Source: Sapria himalayana (Eukaryota; Streptophyta; Magnoliopsida; Malpighiales; Rafflesiaceae). From it: DNA of 64,000 nt. Location of the stretch: contig JAREIK010000385.1 in assembly GCA_029783825.1 (NCBI GenBank), forward strand, positions 2,287,501 to 2,351,500. The letters run 5' to 3'. This document shows positions 45,959 through 58,848 of this stretch, one piece after another. Made by a program: the position numbers and the translations under genes. The notes beneath the pieces were generated by a model. The model was not told where the DNA came from. It ran no database searches and saw only the letters and a list, made by a program, of their open reading frames with translations. Every line of letters starts with the position of its first letter. Position 1 is the stretch's first letter.

Positions 45959-46717
45959 TTCATAAGAAATACTATATTATCCCTCAATCTCCTCTTCGAG
46001 GTGCTCTTCTTCTTTAGCCACATGCTACCATAAGCACCCTAAAACATGATTTTTCTAAAAACTCTTTTAGTTCTTGTCACATTATTCCCTTCAATTAGCC
46101 TGATCAATTCCCAAGCCTCATTCTTCTTAATGGCACTCCATTCTCTACTACTTCAAAAGTTATTGGATCTGCTATAGATAAGGCTTACCTAGCCTCATAG
46201 AAGTTCCTTAATGATCTGAATTAGCTTGCAGGGATTTTATCCGAAGACTATGAAGGACCACCACTACTCATAATTGGTGAACTAGGTGAATGATAGAGGG
46301 ATGGACTTTCTGAAGTTTGGAACTATATAAACGAAAGTTGATCTTTAATATTTGCAACTTCACTTTCATTTGAAATCTCCACAATAGCACCATTTTTACT
46401 TATACACAAAGCCCAAAACTTATTCATCAAACAAAACATTCATGCTATTAATTATCTATATAATTATTTATATATTATAAATATATATAACTTTGTCACA
46501 AACAAAGTTATATATATAGCCTATATCTTCTTGATTGAGAGTAGTAACTAAGAAAGATGTACTTTTGTTTTGTTAAATCAAGATTACTATTGTTATGTGA
46601 ATCATTCAAACCATATGCAACACCATAAAAAAACTTTTACATGGTTACCCATGGTTTCATCTCACACCAAGCTTCATATGGAGTACTATTCAAACAATTC
46701 TTTGGTTGAGAAGTATT
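45959..46717 (-). pseudogene. Old copia element, integrase C-terminus to RT N-terminus (left part)
   Basis: Minus-strand reading in shifting frames gives STPYEAW then a KPWV.. region near 46690-46620 (integrase C-terminal region; copia proteins have TPYEAW.GRKP). SQSRRYRLY (about 46540) and blocks resembling SLREIYE ... EVVENG ... LGN (about 46300-46100) correspond to the start of reverse transcriptase. It continues at 51319-51850, the two parts being separated by copia 3. Confidence 0.7.
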
Positions 46718-46977
46718 TGTTAAATAAACATTAAATGTCAATTTTTAATGGAGAGTTTTTTTTAGACATTAAATGTTTGTTTTCAATAGGGAAGATGAAA
46801 TGTTAAGAGTCAATAGTGATAATGATTTTTAATTTTCAGTTTTATTAGGGCAAACTAATGCCTATAAATAAATCATTGTATTGATTGTAAAATAACAAGA
46901 ATTAAAGAAAGAAAGAGTCTATTTTCAGAAATATTTTCTCCTCAATTATAGTTTGCGACCAATTTTTTTCTTTACCA
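46718..46977 (+). repeat. Copia 3 5' LTR
   Basis: 260 bp, TGTTAAATAAAC to TTTACCA. Contains CTATAAATAAATC, a likely TATA box (about 46862). Confidence 0.92.
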
Positions 46978-46990
46978 TTTGGTATCAGAG
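46978..46990 (+). other. Copia 3 primer-binding site
   Basis: TTTGGTATCAGAG, a perfect core match to the initiator-Met-tRNA primer site. Confidence 0.85.
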
Positions 46991-47040
46991 AGATAGGAAG
47001 TATAATCAATAATGTCCCACTGCCCCGATTAACGTAGGTG

Positions 47041-50000
47041 AATTACGAGAATTGAAGCATCCAAATGAAAGCTCTTCTTGGTTGTGTGGATTATTGGGAG
47101 GTGATTCAAGAAGGTTTTGAAGAACCTGAATCTACCGAAGGATATACGACGACTCAAAATAAGGCATTGAAAGAGACGCGATCAATAGATAAGATGAAAT
47201 TGTACATCATGTTCCAAGCTGTTGATGAGTCAGGCTTTGAGAAGATTGCGAGTGCAAAAACTTTAAAAGATGCGTGGAACATCTTGGAGACTACATACAA
47301 AGGAGCCGACCGAGTTAAACAAGTTCCTCTTCAAACTCTTCGCAATGAGTTTGAAAGCATGAAAATGAAGGAGTCAGAAGGTGTGTCCGATTACATCATG
47401 CGTGTTCAAACCGTGGTAAATCAACTCAACCGAGACGGAGAAAAATTATCCTATGTGCGAGTCATGGAAAAGATTCTGAGGTCGTTAACTGACAGTTTCG
47501 AGAATGTGGTATGTGTCATAAAAAAGTCAAAGGATCTAGCAACGTTCACATTCGACGAGCTTGCAAGTTCCCGAAAGGCACATGAATATCGTAAGAAGAA
47601 GAAAAAGGAGGAGACACTTAAGCAGACACTTCAAACCAAAGCATCATTCAATGATGAAAAGTCATTCTATTCTCAAAACTTTCGAGGTAAATGGCGAGGC
47701 CGTGGTGGTCGAGAAAATATTCGATGTGGGAAAAGCTGCAGTCAAGAAGGGTATCATGAGGAGAAGTGGCAATCAAACCAATAAAATTGACGTGGAAAAG
47801 GACGCGGTCGTGGAAGAGGCGGTCGATCAAATTATTCCAACTTCGAGTGCTATAAGTGTGGCAAATATGGTCACTATGCAAAGGATTATAATTCTGATAA
47901 ATGTTACAATTGTGGAAAGGTGGGACACTTTGCAAAAGAATGTCGAGTTGAAAAAAGGATGGAAGAGACAACCAATCTAGCCATGGATGACGAGGCAGAA
48001 GAAGGCTTTCTCTTAATGGCATATAACAAAGTCAACACCAATAACGATACGGTGTGGTACCGTGACACAGCTGCAAGCAACCATATGTGTGGGCACGAGT
48101 ATTGTTTCAAAGAAATGCGAAAGGTTGAAGCTGTATCTGTGTCATTTGGAGATTGCTCAAAGGTTGAGGTAAAAGGCCAATGTACGATTTATTATGTGCA
48201 AAAGGATGATTTCTTGGGTCAATCCAAGATGTGTAGTACATACCAGACCTCAAGAGCAACATTTTAAGTATGAGGCAACTCATGGAGAAAGGATATTCGG
48301 TTTTTATGAAAGACCGAATATTAATATTGAAAGACAATCAATGGCGTTCAGTTGCACAAGTTGAAATGGGAAGAAATTGGATGTACAAGCTGAATTTGAG
48401 AAGTGTACGAGAAAAATGTTTGCAAGTCAATGTGGAAGACAAGGCGTCACTGTGACATCTCCGTTTTGGTCACCTACATCATGATGGCCTAAACAAGTTG
48501 GCAAAGAAGAACATAGTGCACGGACTACCGGACATGGAATACGAGAGAAAATTTTGTGAAAAATATGTGCTTGGAAAGCATGCAAGAATATCATTTCAAA
48601 AGAAGGCAGAGTATCGGGCTAAGCAACCTCTCGAGTTGATTCATTCCGACATATGTGGACTAATCACCCCTGAATCTCTCAATGACAAAAGGTATTTCAT
48701 TTCCTTTATTGATAATTTCTCACGAAAAACTTGGGTTTATTTTCTGAAAGAAAAATCTGAGGTATTTGAGGTGTTTAAAAAATTCAAAGTGCTGGTGGAA
48801 AAGGTAACCGATAGATATATTAAATCTGTACGATCCGATATAGGCGGCGAATACACTTCGATGATTTTCATGGAGTATTGTGAGGACCAAGACATAAGGT
48901 GATTTTTAACCACACCATACTCTCCACAGCAAAATGGTGTAGCCGAGAGGAAGAACTGAACCATTCTCGACATGGTTCGGTCAATGCTCAAAAGCAAGAA
49001 AATGCCGAAGGAGTTTTGGGCGGAAGCTATGCAATGCATCGTCTATGTTCAAAATCAGTGTCCACATGCAAAGTTGTATGATCAAACACCACAAGAGACA
49101 TGGAGTGGACAAAAACCAATAGTCTCTTATCTCAAAGTATTCGACAGTTTGGCCTACGCACATGTGCCGGATCAGCGAAGAACAAAGCTCGAAGACAAAA
49201 GCAAAAGATATATTTTTATTGGGTATGATGAGAAAACAAAAGGATACAAGCTATTTGACCCAATAAGCAAGAAGATTCTAGTGAGCCGTGATGTATGAGT
49301 CCATGAAGCAAATGAATGAGATTGGAATAAAGTAACAGAGGATATCATTAATGTTGGAGAATCATCAATTGCTATACCAACAACTATACCGAAAAATTTT
49401 GAAACCATTGATGATGAAGATGAACCGCGACAACCCAAGATGCGAAGCTTACAAGATTTGTATGATTCAACAAATGAGGTACACCTTGTATGTCTTTTGG
49501 TAGATTCTGAAAATTTAAGCTTTGAACAGGCGGTGCAAGACAAGAAGTGGCAAACTACCATTGACGAGGAGATTAAAGTAATAGATCGTAACAACACATG
49601 GGAGTTAGCAGAATTGCCAAAAGGAACTAAGCTCATTGATGTTAAGTGGGTATTTAAGAGAAAGATGAATGCTCAATGAGAGATATAATGGTATAAGGCG
49701 AGACTTGTAGCAAAGGGATACAAGCAAAAGGCAGAAATCAACTATGATGAGGTGTTTGCTCCCGTTGCAAGAATAGAGACAATCAGATTGCTTATTTCAA
49801 AAGTGGCTCAACTCAATTGGCCGATATTACAAATTGATGTCAAATTGACATTCCTGAATGGTGTGCTTGAAGAAGAAGTTTATATTAAACAACCACCCGG
49901 GTACATGAAAATTGGAGAAGAAAAGAAGGTATTGAAATTGAAGAAGGCACTTTATGGGTTGAAGCAAGCATCGCGGGCGTGGAATACTCGTATCGATACA

Positions 50001-51044
50001 TACTTCAAAGAGAACGGGTTCAAGCAATGTCCTTATGAACATGCCCTTTATGTGAAGAAGAGTGGAGGTAATATGTTATTTGTTGCTCTTTATGTTGATG
50101 ATCTCATTTTTATGGGAAATAATAATGAAATGATACAAAAGTTCAAGAGCACAATGACATTGGAATTCGAGATGACAGATTTGAGCTTGATGAAGTTTTT
50201 CCTTGGTCTAGAGGTAAGGCAAGAAAATACGGGTATTTTTGTATCACAGGAGGCATATATAAAGGAGATTTTGAAGAAGTACAGGATGGAGTCTTGCAAT
50301 TCGATTTCAACACCAATGGAACCAGGTGCAAAATTCTCTAAGTTTGATGGAGGATAACGAGTCAATGCAAGCAAATATCGGTGGCTAGTGGGAAGCCTTC
50401 GCTATCTCACATGCATAAGGCCGAACCTTGCATTAAGTGTCGGCATTGTAAGTCGATTCATGGAGGAGCCAGTCTATTCACATTGGAAGGCGTTAAAGCG
50501 AATCCTTCGATACATCAAAGGAACAATGTCACTCGGGTTATTTTATACAAATGCGACAGATTACAAGTTGGTCGGGTACTCCGACAGTGATTGGTGCAGA
50601 GACTTGGATGATCGGAAAAGCACATCGGGTTATGTGTTTTTTATGGGTGACACGGCATTTACTTGGCTTTCAAAGAAGCAACCAATCGTGACACTCCCAA
50701 CATGTGAAGCTGAATATGTGGCAGCATCTTTGTGTGTATGTCATGCGATATGACTCAGAAATTTATTGGGCAAGATGGAGCAACAACAACTCGGTGCAAC
50801 TGAGATACGAGTTGACAACAAATCAGCAATTGAATTGAGCAAGAACCCGGTGAATCATGAGAGAAGCAAACATATTGACGTTCAATTTCACTTCATCCGA
50901 GATCAAGTAAAGGAAGGAAATATAAAATTAGTATACGTGGCAAGTCGGGACCAAGTAGCAAATATCTTCACCAAACCACTACCTACGATACTACTCGACA
51001 ACTACAAAAGATTACTCGGCATGAAAGATGGCAGGAGCATTTAA
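47041..51044 (+). pseudogene. Copia 3 gag-pol polyprotein, several stops and a frameshift
   Basis: Gag UBN2 region from 47065 (MKALLGCVDYWEVIQEGFEE); the preceding codons read NYEN-stop-SIQ, where a Trp is expected (stop 47053-47055). Two CCHC knuckles: [13 protein letters not shown] (the last Cys lost) and [14 protein letters not shown] (about 47850-47943). Gag-preintegrase with stop 48453-48455 (Trp expected before HLRFGHLH). Integrase 48498-49298 (HSDICGLITPESL; KSMLKSKKMPKEFWAEAM), with Arg-to-stop at 48957-48959. Reverse transcriptase 49440-50357 (FAPVARIETIRLLIS; YVDD about 50092). RNase H and tail 50388-51044 (KKQPIVTLPTCEAEYV; RSKHIDVQFHFIRD). A one-base frameshift lies near 48225-48250. 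No functional polyprotein. Confidence 0.92.
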
Positions 51045-51047
51045 GTT

Positions 51048-51060
51048 TATGGGGGAGTTT
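51048..51060 (+). other. Copia 3 polypurine tract
   Basis: TATGGGGGAGTTT directly before the 3' LTR. Confidence 0.75.
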
Positions 51061-51318
51061 TGTTAAATAAACATTATAAGTCAAATTTTAATGGAAAGTT
51101 TTTTTTTAGACATTAAATGTTTGTTTTCAATAGGGAAGATGAAATGTCAAGAGTCAATAGTGATAATGATTTTTAATTTTTGATTTTATTAGGGCAAACT
51201 AATGCCTATAAATAAATCATTGTATTGATTGTAAAATAACAAGAATTAAAGAAAGAAATAGTTTATTTTCAGAAATATTTTCTCCTCAATTATAGTTTGC
51301 GGCCAATTTTTTTTTACA
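51061..51318 (+). repeat. Copia 3 3' LTR
   Basis: 258 bp, TGTTAAATAAAC to TTTTACA; close match to 46718-46977. Confidence 0.92.
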
Positions 51319-51850
51319 GTAATTAGCAAGTATACCATCATAGCAACTACTTTTGCCTAAATATAGTTGTTAGGTTTCTTGGCCTTGAACATACTTCTAT
51401 CCATTTCAACCATTGCTCCATTCTTCCTCTCAGTCACATCATTTTGTTATGGTGTATAAGCAATAGTTAGTTCTTCATGCAAGCCTTTTTTTAGATAACA
51501 TTGTGAAATCATTTGACATGAATTCCCCTCCAATGTCACTTTGCAACACCTTAATGCACTTGCCACTTTGCTTCTTGAATATCTCCAAAGCCTATGCTTT
51601 TCATTTAAGAAAATACACCAAATGTAACTTGATGTAATCATCTATGAATAACAAATTATCAATTGCTACCAAATAAAGTAATTTGAAGAGGGCCACATAG
51701 ATCATCATGTATAGTCTCAAGATACTACCCTCACACACACCCATCAACTTGCTGTAACTTTAACCCTTTCAAGTATAGATGACCATACCTTAAGTTCCAT
51801 AATTTAGACTCATTAGTCACTTTAACAACAAAGCATGTTTTTTACATGTT
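51319..51850 (-). pseudogene. Old copia element, integrase core (right part)
   Basis: The minus strand reads ERK(N)GAMVEMDRSM and continues toward copia 3 (integrase ..AERKNR.. region, about 51440-51395). FLKE/DDYI-like blocks lie further right (about 51650-51590). It joins across copia 3 to 45959-46717, in the same strand and correct domain order. Confidence 0.7.
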
Positions 51851-52649
51851 TGGTATGTCACATACTAAATAATATTAGTTATTCTGATAATTATATATGA
51901 TCTATTTGCATAAAAAAGAGTTAGAAAGAGAACTATTTTATGAAATTATATTATTAATTGATTATAATAAATAGTAATAAAATTAGTTAATTTTTGGATA
52001 AAATATGAGATTTGGTGGATTTGTTGAGAAGAAATGGAGGAAAAAATCATGTAAGTTCAAAATATTCATTGTATTATGACTTTGTTATAACTCCATGAGC
52101 TTATATGATAATTTTAGTATCAATAATTGACTGAAATTCTACATAAATAGTAATGATAATTTTTGTATGTTATAATTCAATTATTTTATTGATATAATTA
52201 TTTTACTATATAGTACATTCTTTTTAGGTACAAGACTTTCTTGGAGTTATAGCCACACTAGCTTGTAATATTTTTATGGCTATAATATTAATTTTATCTC
52301 ATATTAACCAAGTATTCCACTAATACTAATAGTTATGGTATTCTTCAATACCGTAACTTTCTCATTAGAAAGCAATAAGTAATAAGGCAAAAGCCATGAT
52401 ATTTCTCCAATACTTTGATGTTTGGCTATATAAAGTTTTAAAGAGTATTTACTTGAGCAGTGATCATTCTTAGCATTCTGAATTTGGGTTACATAGAGAA
52501 AATGCATGAGCTATAGTTATTTTTAGTGTAATGACTTTATGTTATAGAGATGCAAAATCAAAGCCATGACCATTTCTTAATGTCGTTACTTCCCACTTCA
52601 AAATCTCACATAGACGTTCAATTATAAAAGAAGAATCTTGGGAAATGAA
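51851..52649. other. Unassigned AT-rich DNA
   Basis: No gene recognised. The phrase TATAGCCACACTAGC ... TATGGCTATAATATT (about 52240-52290) is self-similar, but I can assign no element. Confidence 0.35.
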
Positions 52650-52760
52650 GAGAGAGAGAGGGGGAGGGGGGGAGAAAGATATAGAGGGAGGGAGGGAGAG
52701 AGAGGGAAAGGGAGAGATGGAGAGAGGGAGAGGGAGAGGGGGAGAGAGAGAGAGAGAGAG
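52650..52760. repeat. GA-rich (GAGAGG)n simple sequence
   Basis: About 110 bases of purine-only sequence with GAGAGAGAGGGGGAGGGGGG-type units. Confidence 0.9.
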
Positions 52761-52889
52761 GATGTGGAAGAAGCGGCAAAAAACTAGGGTTTGAGAGCAA
52801 AATTTACCCAATCCTAGGACATATCCATAAGCAAAGAGATGGAAAAAAGTACAAGCATAAACCTTAAGAGGGAATGACACATAATGTGA

Positions 52890-53756
52890 ATTCTGTTGTG
52901 GTACATGAATACTTGAGATAAATTTTAACTCCTACCTCGGGGAATACTTGAGGTACACGAATGATAATTGAGAGTTTAGAATTTGAAACCTAGACATTCT
53001 CGAGGGTTAACATTGAGAACTCAACATTCGGTTGGGTGCGTTTTGAATTTTGTCATGTGAATTCTTTCATAATTTCAAACTAAATCGATGTCTAAGATTA
53101 GTGTATATTATTTTGTGTGATGGATACATAATGTGGAATTAATTTTTGAATTGTATTATAGTTTGGTTATTAATGGATGTAGTATTCATTTAGAACTGAA
53201 ACTAGGGATTTGTTGTTGGTGGGTTTGTACATGTTGTTGTGGTAGAATGTAATATATAACATACGAAACATACTCACACATAATGGTAGGAAGTAACAAC
53301 CTTTTAATTGTGATGCATGAGACAAACTTATATGTCAAAACTTAATATTGAGGTAAGCTTAATCATGTGAGTATATTTTATGAAAACAAAAGTATGAATA
53401 CTTTTATAAGCCAATTCATTGTTCATATCTTTTAAGAATTAACATTTAATTGATGTGTAAGTTTTTTAAAATATTATTTTAAGAGTTTCATTTTTAGTGT
53501 ATAAGTCATATGTTGTAGTGGTTGATGGTGATAGGTAAGTTTTGAGACATACATAATTGGAGGTGACTTGTATGGTGGTGACAGTCGTGTGAGTTACTTT
53601 CTATCATATGGCTCATACACGTGAGATTTTAAAAAATATATATACTAATTATGTTAGTATAGTACTTACAAAGTTGAAAGTACAAATACATTTAATATCA
53701 TACCAATTCATATCTTTATAATACATGAGATTGGATAATAAGAGAGTATATATGAA
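52890..53756 (+). repeat. Athila-like LTR fragment A
   Basis: Shares blocks in order with LTRs B and C: GGTTTGTACATGTTGTTGTGGTAG, ATGGTAGGAAGTAACAACC, CTTAATATTGAGGTA and TCATATGGCTCATAC. It ends abruptly where LTR B begins, so it is a 3'-truncated LTR lying head-to-tail with B. Confidence 0.65.
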
Positions 53757-55112
53757 GCAACCCTGGGGAGATTTTCAAACTTTCTAAGGAATCCACGAAG
53801 CAAACAAGAGATGCAAAATAAAATATAAATCCTAGATTTAGGGGTGCAACTCTCAAACCTCTTCTAGAATTAGAGGTGCAACTCTCAAACCTCCCCTCTC
53901 AAGGATGAATTTTAGAAATACACCAAAATAGTGTGGAATTAAGATTTGTAAGTTTGATTTCTAGTGTTTGTGTAATTATGGTTTATGTGATATATAAATA
54001 ATTTTTTAATTAATTGGTATGTTTTGATTTATGTTGTAAAAAGTAATTTGATAGAAATGATAATTAAATAGAATATGAATTAGGAATTTGATTAATGGTT
54101 GATTTGTGCATGTTGTCATGGTGGACAACGACATGTAAACCATGATGGTTCGTATGGTAGGAAGTGAAATTCAATCTGACCATGATGCTTGACACATACC
54201 CATACATTAAAACTTAAAATTGAGGTATATTATTTTTGCGAGTATAGTGCTCATGAAGTGAAAATATATGAAGTCAATCTTTGTGAGTATGATATAAATG
54301 TTTTATAGAATAAATTTTGAAGTGTTTTATCTTTATTATGTGAGTTACATCATCACTATGGAGGATGATAAAAGGTAATCCTTAAGAAATATACAAAGTA
54401 ATTTTGATTCAAATGGTAGTGACAACCTTTTGAGTAGCCTTCCCTCATATAGTTTTCATCAATAAGATTTAAGGGAAGCACATGTTAATTATACAAGTAT
54501 GGTGTTTAAGAAATTGAATGTGTGAACATTTCTAAACCATATAAGCTCTTATTTTTTATGACACTTGAGACTAGATAATAAGAATGTCTATATAAATTAA
54601 GCATCAAAGGTAATTGATGAGTTATATATCTAAATTATATGGACTTATGAGTGACCCTCGAGTAGAGATGACTTGTTGTCTTAGTTATAAAGTATCGATG
54701 CGACAAATATGAGAGGACCATCATTGGGACAAACTCAATGATTATAACAATCTTGTATTTTATTAAAGAAAATGAGCATTCTTAAAACCATCAAACTTTC
54801 ATTCTATATCCAAGCTTAACATAAATTGAATTATTTAAACATATATCATATCAATCAAGTGGACAAACCTTAGGATCTATGAGTCATGCAAAAATTTTTA
54901 AATATATTCTCTACTAAAATTATATTGTTTCACTATTAGTTGATTAAACTATTGATATAATTTTCGTGGGATCAATATTTAGATGAAGATTCTTCTTATT
55001 ACTTGTATACTTTGTATACTTGAGAATCTTTTTTGATGAGATATACTTGCTAATTTACTTTTGAGATATCATCTAACCAATAAAATTAGGTAGCATAACA
55101 TAATTTCAAAAG
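53757..55112 (+). repeat. Athila-like LTR B
   Basis: Contains the family blocks (GCAACTCTCAAACCTC, twice in a 44-bp duplication near 53870 and 53878-53900; ATGGTAGGAAGTG; TTAGTTGATTAAACTATTGATATAATTT; AATTAGGTAGCATAAC). Followed at once by a primer-site-like sequence and a decayed gag, so it acts as a 5' LTR. Confidence 0.72.
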
Positions 55113-55134
55113 ATTTTTGACACTACTGCTAGGA
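55113..55134 (+). other. Decayed gypsy primer-binding-site region
   Basis: TTTTTGACACTACTGCTAGG. Athila/Tat-group elements typically carry TTTTTGGCGCCGTTGCCGGG just after the 5' LTR. The differences here are mostly C/G to A/T. Confidence 0.65.
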
Positions 55135-55439
55135 ATTATTTATTTTATTAGTTAATATGAGCTGACATAATTATCATTAAGAAATGATAGTTCTTTTCTA
55201 TTAGTTTTGATAGAACAATTTTGATAATTTTCCCAAATCCATTTGCTTTTCTTGTTATCTTGTATTCATTGTGTAAATATTGTGTTTTATAATTTGTTTG
55301 TTTATTTTTTTTCTTGACCAAGAAGTTCTTGGACTAAACTAACCTTTTTAGACATAGAAAAAGAGAGAACAAAAAGAGCTATTTCAAAATATAGAGTTGA
55401 CCAAGATCAAATGGAAGAAATTGGCAGTAATAATGATGT

Positions 55440-57860
55440 CAGCTTAGTCCCAAAGTGGCAATAGGCAAGTTATTCAATAACCCATCTACCATCACACACT
55501 GAGACTGAGAGATTATTGGTAGTTAGTAATGATTGATAATTATTTAGATATTTGGATGCAACCAATAAATATTAATTATTTTAAGTTGACATTGGGTCCT
55601 ATTGCATTGATTCAACAATACTAATATAACAAGAGGATATTAGAGGATTTGCATGGGCATATCATGATATTTTTAAAGGTATGTAACATAGTAAAGATGA
55701 ATGAAGTTAGCCTCTATTTGATCAAGTTAAGTCTATTCTCATTCTTATTTAACAAATAAGTCATAAAGTTGGTTTTAGTTTTTATCACGTCTTTATAGAT
55801 AGTTGGGATGAATTAGTTAGGAATTTTATCACTAAGTTTTTTTATCTCATATAACATTTTAATTATGGAGTATGATATATTAATTTTGGTATGATGAGCA
55901 TAAGACTTTAAATGAAACTTGAGACTATTTTAAGGAGTTGTTGAAGAGATGCTCATAACATAGATTAGAGATATTGTTCCAAGCTTAAGTTTTTTATAAT
56001 GGGTTGAATTATATGATGAGATATATGACTGATATGGTCATAGAAAGTTCAATTATGAATAAATCACAGAAGGCTGAGAGGAGTAACTCATTAATCTATT
56101 TGAGAATTTGGCAAAAAACAACTACAAAACTCCAACATATTGTTCATTCGAGAAGAGATAAGCTAGATCCTGGAGTATTGCAGTTAGACTAGTTCACTAT
56201 AATTTAAGTTAAAATGGAGGCTTTCTTAAGGATACTTGAAACCTAAGAGGAGAAGATAAGATGACCATGAGAAGTTTCTGTTTTCCAACATGAAATGACA
56301 AATTTAGATCCTAATTATCAAATGGTGGAGTTTAATACATTGTAAAGCAAATAATATATATTTCAACCCAATAATAATGTTTTGAGGCATTATCATCTGA
56401 ATGTCCAAAATAAAGAAAGTTTTTCATATGAAGGATATAAAAGTGGGTTACAAAATATTGAGAAAGCTCTAAGAAACTTAGTGAATAATGCGATGCTACA
56501 ATAATCAAAGAGGATCAAACTTAAATTATTAACATTCAAGAAGAGAAGAAAAATCAATATTGGAGGAGAATCTGAATGCTATATTAATAAAACTCAAAAA
56601 GAGAAATGATCAACTAATACTTTAATAGGGAGGTTTTAAAAGAGATTGGATCACATGAGTTAGGAAATGAGAAACATAGAAAATCAAATTGGACAATTAT
56701 CATTATAGATAAAAAGAAAATGAGTTAAAAAATTATCAAGTGATAATGAGGCAAACCCAAAGAAATACCTATCAATATTATTTCAAGATAGAAAAGAGCT
56801 AGAGGAGCAATAAATGGAGCAAGATGAAACTAGAAATTTTAGAATTGATAGCACTACAACAAAAGTCATGGCTCTCACTATGAATTTTATAAAATCTATG
56901 GCTCCTATGAATTTTGCCACAAATGAAAACTACAATATCATAACACTTTACAAAATCATAGCTCTAATGAAAATACAAGACTAATCTTTTTCCCTAGTTT
57001 GGAATGAAGTAAGAAAAAAAGTAGATGAGCAAATAGAAATTATATAAGTCTAGAGAGAGAGAAAGAGAGATGAATCAGAATGAAACTATAAGTAAGTTTC
57101 TGATGAATTTTTCATTTCCACACTATTTTAGGAATAAGACATTGGATGAATAGTTTGAATTTTTTTTTAATATTTATCGAAAACTAAAAGTAAATATATC
57201 ATTTGTCGAAGCTTTAGCTCAAATACAAAATTATATAAAATTTATGAAAGATATCTTGAGTAGTAGTAAGAGGACGTTGGACTGTTGGAGACATATAGGA
57301 GTATGAATATTACTAAGAAGTATAGTGCAATTTATTTGATGAACACTTCCGAGAAAATTAAAAGATCATAGAAGTTTTACTATACCTTATATAATATGAG
57401 ATCACACATCTTAGAATATATTATGCAACTTAAGATCAAGTGTCAACTTGATGTTATTGTTGATTATGTGAAGGTTGAGTCTCAACAAAATTACTCTTAT
57501 ATTTCTCTCACTCCAAACGGTCAATTAGATAATCAAGCACCCTAATAATATTATCAATGATATTTTAGTTTAAGATTAATATTTTTATTTTTCTAGTAGA
57601 TTTTATTATGTTAGATATGGAGAAAGATCATTATGTACCATTGATTCTAAGATGACTATTTTTAACCATTAGGCAAGCACTTGTTGATATAAAGAAGCGT
57701 AGTTAACTTTTGGTATTGGTGATCAGTAAGTAAAGTTTAATCTTTTCCAATACTTACATAGTCTAGATAATGATGACACTAAGTATTGGCCTTTTCCTAG
57801 AGTTGCGACCTTGATCAAAGACCAATGTCATACTATTTTCCTTAAGACAACTTTTGATTT
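55440..57860 (+). pseudogene. Athila-like Ty3/gypsy gag and protease, decayed
   Basis: Frame-hopping reading gives the Athila gag pattern WYDEHKTLNET ... YFKELLKRCS ... VFYNGLNY ... IMNKS (about 55893-56065). In known elements this region reads like 'YEAWERFKDLLRKCPHHGL...FYNGL...LMNK'. A protease-like block LDMEKDHYVPLIL ... QALVDIKK (about 57610-57695) follows. Between them 56840-57000 has an odd repeated 'ATGGCTC' text. Dozens of stops. No functional product. Confidence 0.7.
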
Positions 57861-57954
57861 GGACAAATTCCAAATTTCTATAGTATAAAGAAAGAAAAGA
57901 TAGAATAGAATAATTCATAATTCTTTTTCTTCTTCATTCTTTTGACTAAAAAGT

Positions 57955-58817
57955 TGAAGTGCAACAAGAATTTTAGAAGAGTATTTCATACTCCATATGA
58001 GATCCATGAGCAAGCAAAAGTTGCAAGACAAAATTCAAACCCTAGAGTTGGGGGCACAACCCTCAGCTTTCCTTCTCTAGGGTGGATTCGGGAAATACAC
58101 AAAAATATCACGGGACTGGGGTTTGTATCTTAGATTTCTAGGGTTGTATATTTATAGTTTATGTGATGTATGAATTGTTTTATATTTGATCGATGTGTTT
58201 GATTTATATTATGGAATAAAAATTGATGGAAAATGATAATTTATTAGAACATTATAACTTAAATTTGGGTTTTGACTATTAGTGGGTTTGTGATATTTTG
58301 TCATGGTAGATTATGATGAGTAGCATAAGACTTACTCATATATATGGTAGGAAAGAAGTGATAGCTCTTATGATTATGATGCATGAGATAAGCTTTAGTG
58401 TGAAAACCCAATTGAGATATGTTAATCATTGTGAGTATAACTCTCATAATGCCAAAAAACACGAATGGGTTTACATGGTATTTCATTGTACATGTCATAA
58501 AGTTCATTCTCAATTGATGTAGATGTTTTATATAACATTCTCATAATATTTTCATCTTTAGTATAAGAATCACATTGTCACTATCAAGGTTTGTGATAGG
58601 TAATACACATGGCATGTGCGAATGATTGTGACTCACAAGTTAGTGATATCCATTTGAGTTGCTTACACTCATATGGTCCATACTGATGAAATTTGGTGGA
58701 AGTAGATATTAATTGTATAAGTATGATATTTATGAAGCCAAAAATACAAATATTTTAAAACCACATTAGTTCTTAGTCTTATGATACCTAAGGATGAAAA
58801 ATAAATAAAATAAATAA

Positions 58818-58848
<31 letters not shown>

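Larger units (their letters stand above)
46718..51318 (+). mobile_element. Ty1/copia retrotransposon 3, full length
   Basis: LTRs 46718-46977 and 51061-51318, both beginning TGTTAAATAAACATTA. They differ at only about a dozen positions by eye. Primer site TTTGGTATCAGAG after the 5' LTR and purine tract GGGGGAG before the 3' LTR. Flanks GTATT and GTAAT are a near TSD (one mismatch). Inserted in an older minus-strand copia. The internal ORF is nearly continuous but has several stops. Confidence 0.93.
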
